DNA from: Patescibacteria group bacterium
GTDB taxonomy: Bacteria; Patescibacteriota; Microgenomatia; UBA8517
Assembly: GCA_025999275.1 (NCBI GenBank)
Contig: AP024680.1
Coordinates: 382,393 to 419,577 of the forward strand
Length of the DNA stretch: 37,185 bases
Direction: 5' to 3'
Below, piece after piece: positions 1 to 6,305 of this stretch; within the stretch, counting starts at the first letter, position 1; every line of letters begins with the position of its first letter. The translations under genes and the position numbers were made by a program. The notes under the pieces were generated by a model that searched no databases, was not told the origin of the DNA, and was given only the letters and a program-made list of their open reading frames with translations.

Positions 1-36
1 TTGACTTTTATTTTTCAACTCTTTATATTAATTTTG

Positions 37-666
37 ATGAGAAAATTTTGGTTGGCTTCGTTTTTAGCTTTTTGTTTTGTTGTTTTTGGAACTTCTTATA
101 CATTTGCTGAAGGTCAAGAGGTGCAAACGAGGGAAAACCTAAGGCTCGACTTGGCTTCTCCTTCTTCATCTCCTGCAGCTAGAGTTCAAAATAGAGAAAA
201 TATCCGCAATGAGATAAGAATTCGACTTGAAGGAGCAAAGCTTCAAGCTTGTAAAGCAAGAGAAGGTGCAATTAAAAACAGAAAGGAATCTTTGTTAAGA
301 CTGGTTACAAGTGAACTCAAGAAAATGGATGGGTGGTTTGAAAGATTGAGGATGTTTTATGAGAATAGGGTTTTGTCTGCTGGTAAAAAGGTTGATAACT
401 ATGATGAACTTTTAGCTTCTGTTGAGACTGCCAGAGGAAAATTGACCTCTTCGCTTGATAAAGCATCTACTCTTTCAAGTGAATTTAGTTGTGATGGTGA
501 TAATCCTAAACAAGTGTATACAGAATTCAGACAAACTATGCAGGAAACAAAGACTAATATGTTTGAATACAGGAAGGCGATTAAAAATCTTTTGGTAGCA
601 ATAAGAAGGGCGGCAGTTGGACTTTCTGCCTCGCCTTCGCCTTTGACTAGTCCTGAAGCTGAATAA
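37..666 (+). CDS. Secreted or lipid-free exported helical protein, unknown function
   Basis: I do not recognise a family. The reading frame is open from base 1 (TTG), but I place the start at the ATG at 37. The 209-residue product then begins with a clean signal peptide: MRKF, a hydrophobic stretch of about 18 residues, and a likely cleavage site after TFA. The mature part is charged and probably mostly helical. It contains two RENxR repeats near the N-terminus (RENLR, RENIR), one cysteine in QACKARE and a second in FSCDG. The C-terminus is a Ser/Pro tail (SASPSPLTSP) of the kind seen in exported linkers. It is followed after 1 nt by another small membrane-anchored protein, so the two are probably co-transcribed. 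The upstream region is outside the window, so the start is not certain. Confidence 0.7.
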   Translation: MRKFWLASFLAFCFVVFGTSYTFAEGQEVQTRENLRLDLASPSSSPAARVQNRENIRNEIRIRLEGAKLQACKAREGAIKNRKESLLRLVTSELKKMDGWFERLRMFYENRVLSAGKKVDNYDELLASVETARGKLTSSLDKASTLSSEFSCDGDNPKQVYTEFRQTMQETKTNMFEYRKAIKNLLVAIRRAAVGLSASPSPLTSPEAE

Positions 667-667
667 A

Positions 668-961
668 ATGAAAAATAAAAATTTAGTTTTGGTTATAGGA
701 ATTTTGGCAGGAGTGTTGATATTGGTTGCTGGTTATTTGTTGTGGAATACTCAAAATCAGAAAGAGGTTCAAATGCAAAAAGAAACCAATGTACCCTCAA
801 GTGTGGAGAAATATTATCAGGAAGCTAGCCCTTCTCCACAAACAGTATCACAGTTGAAAAGTGTTTCTGATTTAGATTCTTTGTCCAAAGAAATAGACTC
901 AAGCTCGGTTGATGTTGACTCTGGCTTAAAGCAACTAGATAGTGACTTTGCTTCATTTTAG
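668..961 (+). CDS. Small membrane-anchored protein, unknown function
   Basis: The 97-residue product has one N-terminal transmembrane segment at about residues 5-26 (LVLVIGILAGVLILVAGYLLW). A polar, Ser/Asp/Gln-rich tail follows, predicted to lie outside the cytoplasm. It contains an ASPSP element like the Ser/Pro tail of the upstream protein. The ATG lies 1 nt after the upstream stop codon, which suggests translational coupling and a shared role. There is no recognisable enzymatic motif. It could be a surface-anchored partner of the preceding exported protein, but this is inferred only from position and composition. Confidence 0.65.
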   Translation: MKNKNLVLVIGILAGVLILVAGYLLWNTQNQKEVQMQKETNVPSSVEKYYQEASPSPQTVSQLKSVSDLDSLSKEIDSSSVDVDSGLKQLDSDFASF

Positions 962-977
962 TTTTCTCTGGTATAAT
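948..977 (+). promoter_or_regulatory. Predicted sigma70-type promoter, leaderless
   Basis: TTGCTT (948-953) is followed after 18 bp by a consensus TATAAT (972-977). The ATG at 984 lies 6 nt after the -10 box, about where transcription would begin, so the mRNA would have little or no leader. The -35 box overlaps the end of the previous gene. Confidence 0.6.
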
Positions 978-983
978 ACCTCT

Positions 984-1325
984 ATGGGGTTTGAGGATGA
1001 TCTAGAGAGAGGTTCTTATAAAACTTTGCCATCAAAAGACCCAAAGATGACTTTGCAGAAAGCTGTTGAGCTTGGCGAATACGATCCTGATTACTTGAGC
1101 ATTTTCCCAGAATGGCATACTTTAACACGTCATCTTCAGTTTCAGTTTGTAAGGCAGGGCTTGGAGAACAGAAGAAGAATATTAAGAGTGCAGTGGGCTG
1201 AGATTAACAATGTTTTGGATTTTAGGCTGAAGCCGAATTTGAAAAGAGCTCTTGAAAATTTAGAGAAGCAACTTAAAGCATTGGATAAAGATGAGGAGAG
1301 ATTGTATTTGGAATACTCGGGCTGA
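984..1325 (+). CDS. Small soluble helical protein, unknown function
   Basis: I do not recognise this 113-residue protein. The frame extends upstream to 942, but that would place the consensus -10 box inside the coding region. I therefore use the ATG at 984 (MGFEDDLERG). The C-terminal half is strongly charged and probably a long helix or coiled coil (ENRRRILRVQ, then LKPNLKRALENLEKQLKALD). There is no signal peptide or membrane segment, so it should be cytoplasmic. It has its own promoter and is followed by another small gene with the same arrangement, so the two are probably separate short transcription units. Confidence 0.6.
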   Translation: MGFEDDLERGSYKTLPSKDPKMTLQKAVELGEYDPDYLSIFPEWHTLTRHLQFQFVRQGLENRRRILRVQWAEINNVLDFRLKPNLKRALENLEKQLKALDKDEERLYLEYSG

Positions 1326-1331
1326 TATAAT
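1302..1331 (+). promoter_or_regulatory. Predicted sigma70-type promoter, leaderless
   Basis: TTGTAT (1302-1307) is followed after 18 bp by TATAAT (1326-1331). The ATG at 1341 is 9 nt downstream. The -10 box begins directly after the stop codon of the previous gene. Confidence 0.55.
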
Positions 1332-1340
1332 ATCTTTACT

Positions 1341-1586
1341 ATGGGTGAGATAATTCGTAATTTTTTAAACCTTGAAGAGAAGAAGAGACTTAAGGAAATA
1401 GGCGAGAGAGGTGATAGGTGGCGTAAATTATTAGAAGAAGCTGGTGGTGATGAAAGTGTTGCTGATCTTTTGGCAGAGGTTAGAGGTGATCCTGATTTCG
1501 GAATTTTGGATGATGAAAAGCCTAAGTTGGAAGCCCCTTCTCCTCGTGTTGCTGCACAGATGCACGCAAATAGAAAAAAAGGATAA
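1341..1586 (+). CDS. Small charged protein, unknown function
   Basis: The 81-residue product has no signal peptide or membrane segment. It is rich in Glu, Lys and Arg. The N-terminal part (LNLEEKKRLKEIGERGDRWR) looks helical and the tail is basic (HANRKKG). I do not recognise a family. The ATG at 1341 is chosen because a perfect TATAAT ends 9 nt before it. It is the last gene before a 502-bp non-coding stretch. Confidence 0.6.
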   Translation: MGEIIRNFLNLEEKKRLKEIGERGDRWRKLLEEAGGDESVADLLAEVRGDPDFGILDDEKPKLEAPSPRVAAQMHANRKKG

Positions 1587-1770
1587 TTAAGAATCTGGCA
1601 ATAAAATTAATTTAAAAGTCAAAATTCAATTTTTCAAAATCTAAATTCTAATATCTAAACATTGACTCAAAGTTCAAAAGTTAAAAGTCAAAAGTTTCCT
1701 TAGATAATTATAAGTAGTTTTAAATTTTGAATTGTTAAACCAAGGCCAACCGGCCTAGGGCTGGTAGTTT

Positions 1771-1818
1771 TGCCTGCCTGCCGTTAGGTAGGTCTGCCTG
1801 CCTGACGGTAGGTGGGAA
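1771..1818. repeat. Two imperfect 24-bp GC-rich tandem units forming hairpins
   Basis: Unit 1 (1771-1794) and unit 2 (1795-1818) both begin TGCCTGCCTG. Each contains a CCTGCC arm followed by a GGTAGG arm, which can pair with one G-T wobble. Just upstream (1743-1764) are further short inverted repeats, AGGCC/GGCCT and CCGGCC/GGCTGG. The block is far more GC-rich than its surroundings and is flanked by an 11-bp direct repeat, AATTTTGAATT (1723-1733 and 1817-1827). Confidence 0.65.
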
Positions 1819-1919
1819 TTTTGAATTATATTCCCATACCCATGCCCCGTAATCCATAATTCTCAATTATTATTGTATCTGTGTATTAGTCTACGGAACT
1901 GGTATACTATCACCTTAAT

Positions 1920-1949
1920 TACTATCAATACATCGATGTATTGATAGTA
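1920..1949. repeat. 30-bp perfect palindrome, copy 1
   Basis: The half-site is TACTATCAATACATC and the second half is its exact reverse complement, giving a TCGA centre. A further copy of TACTATCA lies at 1905-1912 and could pair with the same right arm (TGATAGTA, 1942-1949). A near-identical palindrome lies at 19850-19879, differing at only one symmetric pair of positions. There is no T-tract after it, so it is not a standard terminator. A dimeric-regulator operator or a structured RNA element is possible. Confidence 0.85.
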
Positions 1950-2053
1950 GCTTATAGTTTGTTTTGTAAGTGACAGTTAGATGTGAGGTCTATATTTCTT
2001 ATACTCATAATTCATACCCATTATTCACAATTCATACTAAATTGTTTTAATTA

Positions 2054-2082
2054 TTTACTCTTATTTTTTTCTGTTGTATTAT
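2054..2082 (+). promoter_or_regulatory. Predicted sigma70-type promoter
   Basis: TTTACT (2054-2059), a 17-bp spacer, then TATTAT (2077-2082). The ATG at 2089 follows 6 nt after the -10 box, giving an apparently leaderless mRNA. This spacing decides the start at 2089 rather than the upstream in-frame ATG at 2074. Confidence 0.55.
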
Positions 2083-2088
2083 CAAATC

Positions 2089-3228
2089 ATGCAAAGAGTG
2101 GTGGTTGTGATGCCAACCTTCAATGAGGCAGAAAATATTGGTTGGATGATTGATGAGCTGGTTGGCAAAGAATTCCCTAAAATCAACGCTGATATGCATC
2201 TTCTTGTGGTTGATGCCAATTCTCCCGATGGTACGGCTAAAGTTGTTGAGGAGAAGATGAAGGGTTTTAAAAATGTCCATCTTCTCAAAAAAGAAAAAGA
2301 AGGGCTTGGGGCTGATTATGTGGCAGGTTTTAAATATGCAATGGATAAACTTGGTGCCGATGCTGTAATGGAGATGGATGCTGATGGTCAGCATCCGCCT
2401 GATAACGTTAAAAGAATGGTTGAGGCATATCTTAATGGCGCTGATTATGTAATTGGTAGTCGTTATGTTCCTGGCGGCTCGGTTCCAAAGGAATGGCCTT
2501 TTTCGAGGAAGGCTATAAGTTATCTGGGTAATCTTTTTATACGTCTTGTTTGGTTTAAATTTTCTCTTCATGATGTGACAACTGGTTTCAGATTAACAAA
2601 AGTGAAAGGGGTATTAGACAAAATTGACCTTGACCATCTGATGGCCAAAGAAAGATTTGCTTATAAAGTTGATTTGCTTTATCAAAGTATAAAGAATGCC
2701 AAAAATGTTAAAGAAGTGCCTCTTGAATTCAAGCCCAGAGTCAAGGAAAAGTCAAAGTTTAACCCCAAAGAAATGATTACCACTTTTAAAGTAGCAATCA
2801 TTTTGGGAATAAAGGATAAGCAGAGATTTATAAAATTTGGCACAGTTGGTTTTATTGGTTATCTTGTTAATGCAATCTCTTTAAAAATTATGACAAATAT
2901 TGGTGCTCCAGGGCTTTTGGCTTGGAGTTTGCCTGTCGAACTTTCTATTATTAGCAATTTTACTTTTAATAACCTTTGGACATTTAAGCAGGAAAAAATA
3001 GTTGGTTTAAAAAGGATCATTTACAAGTTTTTGCAATTTAATTTAACCAGTCTAGGGGCTTTGATAATACAGACTGTAGCTGGGAATATTGGTGATTTGC
3101 TGTTTGGAGTTGGTTCAAGACAATTGATCTTACCTTTTATTATAGTTTTCTTGGTCTTGCCTTATAACTACTTTATGTACAATGCTGTAATTTGGAAGAC
3201 TTGGAAACTTCCCTGGCAGAAAAGATAA
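2089..3228 (+). CDS. GT2 polyprenol-phosphate sugar transferase fused to GtrA-like membrane domain
   Basis: Residues 1-225 of this 379-residue protein form a GT-A fold GT2 domain like dolichol-phosphate mannose synthase (DPM1). It has MPTFNEAENI at the N-terminus, VDANSPDGT around residue 41, the metal-binding DAD at 97-99 in MDADGQHPPD, and IGSRYVPGG at 122-130. Residues 247-373 form a GtrA-like domain with about four membrane helices and the family signature SNFTFNNLWTF near 289-299. The GT2 part would put a sugar onto polyprenyl phosphate at the inner face. The GtrA part is usually linked to flipping such lipids or anchoring the enzyme. It is the first gene after the 502-bp gap and has its own promoter. 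Confidence 0.92.
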   Translation: MQRVVVVMPTFNEAENIGWMIDELVGKEFPKINADMHLLVVDANSPDGTAKVVEEKMKGFKNVHLLKKEKEGLGADYVAGFKYAMDKLGADAVMEMDADGQHPPDNVKRMVEAYLNGADYVIGSRYVPGGSVPKEWPFSRKAISYLGNLFIRLVWFKFSLHDVTTGFRLTKVKGVLDKIDLDHLMAKERFAYKVDLLYQSIKNAKNVKEVPLEFKPRVKEKSKFNPKEMITTFKVAIILGIKDKQRFIKFGTVGFIGYLVNAISLKIMTNIGAPGLLAWSLPVELSIISNFTFNNLWTFKQEKIVGLKRIIYKFLQFNLTSLGALIIQTVAGNIGDLLFGVGSRQLILPFIIVFLVLPYNYFMYNAVIWKTWKLPWQKR

Positions 3229-3229
3229 A

Positions 3230-4099
3230 ATGTCTGTTTTTCCTCACAAGGAGCCTGATTTTAGCCACTTTTTGATAAGAGAGTATTTTAAGTTTGGTTC
3301 TGTTGATGCAGTTTTAAGACATTATCATTTTGGTCTACCTATTTCTTATGCAACATACCAAAGGTTGCTTGATAAGTATGGGGTTATCAAAAAAGCTGGC
3401 CCAAATAATAGATTAACTGAAGCTATATCTTTTTTTGAAAGTTTAGTTAAGGACAAAACTGACTTGGAAAGCATTTATAAAAAGATGCCTTATTCTTTTC
3501 AAACATCCCTTAAGACAATCTATCGAATCTATTCCTATATGAAGGAAGGATTAACAAGAAGGGTGGGTGTTGCTTTGGTTATTTCTCCTTTTGACAATCC
3601 TCACAAGGTTCTGCTGGCTAAGGATATTAGTGTTCCTTCTTTGGAGCTTGGAAAAAAGTATGGATATTTATCACTGCCTATGGGTTATACAAGAAAGAGG
3701 GATACTAGGAAAACGGGTATAATCAGGATTTTGCAGTATGAGGTCTTTACAGACATGATGATTAATGGAAATTTCCCTTTTTCTATAGTTCCTGATAATC
3801 CAGAGCCATTTTTGTATCTTGATATTGCAGATGTTCGCGTTGCTGTTTACAACATGGTTTTACCAAAAGAGTTTTCAAAGGAATCTTGTTTCTCAAGTTT
3901 CAAGCTTAAGGATTATAAATTTTTTAAAATTGATGACATTCTTAACTCAAAACTAAACTTAAGAGCTGGGGTAAAAGAGTCAATCGTTAGCTATAATAAA
4001 TATTTAAAGGCTCTTGAAAGAAATCTATCTGTAAATCCTCTTCAGCAGATTTCATCGGTTAATGCTAAACTTTTGACTGCAGATATTGTAGTAGAATAG
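3230..4099 (+). CDS. Helical-domain plus degenerate Nudix-fold protein, possible regulator
   Basis: This 289-residue soluble protein starts 1 nt after the GT2-GtrA stop codon. Residues 10-108 look helical and may hold helix-turn-helix-type DNA-binding elements (SVDAVLRHY, ISYATYQRLLDKYGVI). Residues 110-235 resemble a Nudix fold. The canonical box G-x5-E-x7-R-E-U-x-E-E aligns without gaps to G152, D158, R166, I167, L168, Q169, Y170, E171. Two metal-binding glutamates are therefore replaced by Ile and Tyr, which argues against normal hydrolase activity. In NrtR regulators a Nudix domain senses ligand for a DNA-binding domain; a similar sensor role here is inferred, with the domain order reversed. 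Confidence 0.6.
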   Translation: MSVFPHKEPDFSHFLIREYFKFGSVDAVLRHYHFGLPISYATYQRLLDKYGVIKKAGPNNRLTEAISFFESLVKDKTDLESIYKKMPYSFQTSLKTIYRIYSYMKEGLTRRVGVALVISPFDNPHKVLLAKDISVPSLELGKKYGYLSLPMGYTRKRDTRKTGIIRILQYEVFTDMMINGNFPFSIVPDNPEPFLYLDIADVRVAVYNMVLPKEFSKESCFSSFKLKDYKFFKIDDILNSKLNLRAGVKESIVSYNKYLKALERNLSVNPLQQISSVNAKLLTADIVVE

Positions 4100-4102
4100 A
4101 AT

Positions 4103-4303
4103 CTATAATCTTTCTTTTGAGCCTTTGTTTTCTGGTAGCTCTTTTTTATCAGACACTTTTGGTTCTATTTTTGTTGAGCTGAGTCCACAATCAGGACAAA
4201 CTGTTCTTGGAGGAAAATGTTTTATTCCACAGCCCTGGCAATTTGATCCCTCGAGTCGTAGTAATTGACCTTTTAAACGCCAAAATCTTGGAACTTCAGT
4301 CAT
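4103..4303 (-). CDS. Short DUF35-type zinc-ribbon protein
   Basis: The 66-residue protein matches the N-terminal rubredoxin-like zinc ribbon of DUF35 OB-fold proteins: a RFWRLKGQLLRLEG lead-in, C22-x2-C25, HFPPR, then C36-x2-C39. The usual following OB-fold of about 80 residues is missing and is replaced by a short charged tail. DUF35 proteins are often partners of acyl-CoA enzymes, but no such gene is nearby, so the role here is unknown; nucleic-acid or protein binding is equally possible. It converges with the pseudo-Nudix gene, with only 3 bp between the stop codons. A -10 box lies 9 nt before the ATG. Confidence 0.75.
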   Translation of the reverse strand: MTEVPRFWRLKGQLLRLEGSNCQGCGIKHFPPRTVCPDCGLSSTKIEPKVSDKKELPENKGSKERL

Positions 4304-4312
4304 GGTGTAATT

Positions 4313-4318
4313 ATTTTA
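4313..4318 (-). promoter_or_regulatory. Predicted -10 box of zinc-ribbon gene
   Basis: Read on the minus strand this is TAAAAT, ending 9 nt before the ATG at 4303. No strong -35 was seen. The short distance again suggests a leaderless or nearly leaderless transcript. Confidence 0.4.
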
Positions 4319-4359
4319 TCCAGGTTTTTTTCTCAAGAACTATCAACTTGGAGCTTTGC

Positions 4360-5520
4360 CTAAAGAAGCGGTCCCCAGTCAGCAATGGACATTTTGTTTT
4401 GGGAGATAAAAGCGATTGTAAAAAGATATATGGGAATAATTATTAACATAAAAATAGGACGAAATTCCTTTTTAAGCAAAGTGTCCTTATAGGCAAACAA
4501 CAAAAATGGAACTGCGGGTAAGAAATATCGCATTATGTCTCTGTGAGAGACAAAAAGGATTGACAGAAAAAATACTCCTGTAATTGAGGCAAAAACTATT
4601 TTTCTTTCTTTGAAAAGTTTTATGATTCCCCATCCGCCAATAAGGTAAATGAAAATTATTTCTTCTAACCAGAATGTTCCAACCCATGGCGCTGAGTAAT
4701 TAAAAACCTGGAAAGGGGGAAAGAAAAGATGAATATTATCGCCTGAATTGAAATAGGCAAAAAAATCGTTTAGCCTGATTTGATAAAAGATAAAAAGTAA
4801 AATTAGTGAGAAGGGTATTAAAGTTATAGGCAAATATTTTGTAAATTTTATTGGATTAGGATTTTTCCCTTGTTTGAAAACAGTTAATCTTTTTAGATAC
4901 TGTATTGTTATAGCTATAAAGTAAGCTATAAAAAGTAATATACCTACAGATTTGGTTAATTGGGCCAGTATTCCCATTATTGCTGATTTTAGATATTCCT
5001 TTTTATTGAAATAATAAATTGAGGCGATAATTAGGCCCAATAAAAGAGGTTCTGGAGAACCAATCGATCTTGTGATTAGCCATCTTGCTGGGAAGATGGA
5101 AAATATAAAAGTAATCCATTTGGCATCCTTTTCGCCCAGTTGTTCCTTAGCTAGTTTGAAGAAAAAGTAGATGCAAAAGAAAGAGGATATTACTGTGGCA
5201 AGAAGCATGGCATATGGGTAGCCAGAAAGTGGGGCAATTAATCTTATTAATAAAGGGAAGAGTGGAAAATGAGCAGCATAGTATTCAGTTGGTAGAGGAA
5301 ATGAAACAATTTGTTTAATTATCTCTTTTTGATAAAGAGATTTTGCCACCACAATGTAAAGAGGCCCATCGTAGTTGGCTACAATTGTTGCCATACCATC
5401 TTTTCCAAGTGGTATGTTCCAAAACTTGTCTATTTTTAGAAAAAATGGCAGCCAAACTAAGATGGTGGGAATGATTGTAATTAGGCAGATAAAGACGAGG
5501 TCTTTTATTTTCTTTCTCAT
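4360..5520 (-). CDS. PIG-V-like (GT76-type) GT-C membrane glycosyltransferase
   Basis: This 386-residue multi-pass protein has about ten hydrophobic segments. After the first helix come ANYDGPLYIVVAKSLY and then YYAAHFPLFPLLIRL. These match the hallmark spacing of PIG-V family mannosyltransferases: an acidic residue in the first external loop, then a FPLxPLLIR motif before the next helix. Such enzymes use polyprenyl-phosphate sugars as donors outside the cytoplasm. It is transcribed divergently from the GT2 gene at 5598, which may make its donor. Its composition (rich in Ile, Thr, Pro, poor in Val) differs from plus-strand neighbours, probably through strand mutational bias. The exact sugar is unknown. 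Confidence 0.78.
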   Translation of the reverse strand: MRKKIKDLVFICLITIIPTILVWLPFFLKIDKFWNIPLGKDGMATIVANYDGPLYIVVAKSLYQKEIIKQIVSFPLPTEYYAAHFPLFPLLIRLIAPLSGYPYAMLLATVISSFFCIYFFFKLAKEQLGEKDAKWITFIFSIFPARWLITRSIGSPEPLLLGLIIASIYYFNKKEYLKSAIMGILAQLTKSVGILLFIAYFIAITIQYLKRLTVFKQGKNPNPIKFTKYLPITLIPFSLILLFIFYQIRLNDFFAYFNSGDNIHLFFPPFQVFNYSAPWVGTFWLEEIIFIYLIGGWGIIKLFKERKIVFASITGVFFLSILFVSHRDIMRYFLPAVPFLLFAYKDTLLKKEFRPIFMLIIIPIYLFTIAFISQNKMSIADWGPLL

Positions 5521-5582
5521 TATTTTGATGATACTATTTTAGCTTTGTTTAGGCAAGTTGTGGTGATAATCGTGTATATTTT

Positions 5583-5591
5583 TGCTAAACT
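5583..5591 (+). promoter_or_regulatory. Predicted extended -10 promoter
   Basis: The extended -10 TGCTAAACT ends 6 nt before the ATG at 5598. The -35 region is weak, as is common for extended -10 promoters. It lies in the 77-bp divergent gap between the PIG-V-like gene and the GT2 gene. Confidence 0.45.
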
Positions 5592-5597
5592 ATTGTT

Positions 5598-6305
5598 ATG
5601 GCAGTAAGGAATTTATCTGTTTTTTTTCCCGCCTATAATGAAGAAGGAAACATCGAGAATGTTGTTTTAAAGGCGAAAAAAGTTCTTGAAGATTTGGGTC
5701 TTTCTTCTTGGGAAATACTGATAATTAATGATGGTTCGAAAGATAAAACTCTAGAGATAGCTCGTGATTTAAGCAGGCAAGACAGAAGAATAAAAGTAAT
5801 AGACCATAAAGTGAACAGAGGATATGGTGCTGCACTTAAAAGCGGTTTCTATAATGCAAAATATGATTGGGTTACTTTTACTGATTCTGATGGTCAGTTT
5901 GACTTTAGTGAAATTAAGAATTTTCTTAAGGCTCAAGAAGAGACTAATGCTGATTTGGTTATAGGTTTTTACAAGAAAAGGCAGGAATCGAAATTTAAGA
6001 TAATTACAAGTAAAGTATGGGAAGTGTTGGTGTTTATGCTTTTTGGCTTGAAAGTTAAAGATATTGATTGTGGCTTTAAGTTGATATCTAAAAAGGTTAT
6101 AGATTCCATTCCTAGGCTTGAATCAGAAAGGGGGGCTTTTATTTCAAGTGAGTTTCTAATTAAAGCAAAAAAAGCGGGTTTTAAGATTGTTGAAATTCCT
6201 GTTAGCCATTTTCCAAGAAAATCTGGTAAGCCTACTGGAAGGAATATTAGAGTAATATTAAAAAGTTTTTCAGATCTGTTTAAACTTTGGTTTAAGTTAA
6301 GATGA
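5598..6305 (+). CDS. DPM1-like GT2 polyprenol-phosphate sugar transferase
   Basis: This 235-residue cytoplasmic GT2 enzyme has the full motif set of polyprenyl-phosphate mannose/glucose synthases: FFPAYNEEGNI at residues 9-19, INDGSKDKT at 43-51, NRGYGAALKSGF at 73-84 and the metal-binding DSD at 96-98 in TDSDGQFD. A DCGFKL motif follows later, and ALL of this is without a GtrA or membrane extension, so it probably works at the membrane surface. Its stop codon overlaps the next ATG (ATGA), coupling it to a GT39-like enzyme that likely uses a polyprenyl-linked sugar. Confidence 0.92.
   Translation: MAVRNLSVFFPAYNEEGNIENVVLKAKKVLEDLGLSSWEILIINDGSKDKTLEIARDLSRQDRRIKVIDHKVNRGYGAALKSGFYNAKYDWVTFTDSDGQFDFSEIKNFLKAQEETNADLVIGFYKKRQESKFKIITSKVWEVLVFMLFGLKVKDIDCGFKLISKKVIDSIPRLESERGAFISSEFLIKAKKAGFKIVEIPVSHFPRKSGKPTGRNIRVILKSFSDLFKLWFKLR

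Larger units (their letters stand above)
1587..2088. other. 502-bp non-coding region with repeats
   Basis: I find no convincing gene on either strand. From 1610 to 1735 there is AT-rich filler made of short degenerate repeats such as AAAAGTCAAAA (1615-1625 and 1684-1694), AGTTCAAAAG and TCTAAATTCTAA. A GC-rich hairpin block occupies 1741-1816. Past it, 1817-2045 holds more AT-rich filler (ATTCATACCC, ATTCACAATTCATAC) and a 30-bp perfect palindrome at 1920-1949. A possible TATACT -10 box lies at 1903-1908. The promoter of the next gene is at the right end. Confidence 0.7.

Noticed and set aside
1771-1818. CRISPR array
   Set aside because: Only two adjacent 24-bp GC-rich units, with no spacers and no cas genes.
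1920-1949. Palindromes as rho-independent terminators
   Set aside because: Neither copy is followed by a T-tract, the symmetry is perfect with almost no loop, and copy 2 lies 7 nt before a start codon.
1920-1949. Palindromes as dif-like recombination sites
   Set aside because: dif sites are about 28 bp but have two imperfect arms and a spacer; these are fully symmetric and occur twice at intergenic sites.
1587-2088. tRNA or structured RNA gene in the large gap
   Set aside because: I found no cloverleaf, no T-loop consensus and no conserved riboswitch core; only the hairpins described.
2047-2571. 174-residue open frame on the minus strand
   Set aside because: It lies opposite the well-supported GT2-GtrA gene, starts in its middle, and has no domain or ribosome binding site.
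4207-4446. 79-residue plus-strand open frame
   Set aside because: It crosses the zinc-ribbon gene and the end of the PIG-V-like gene on the other strand; both of those have clear family motifs.
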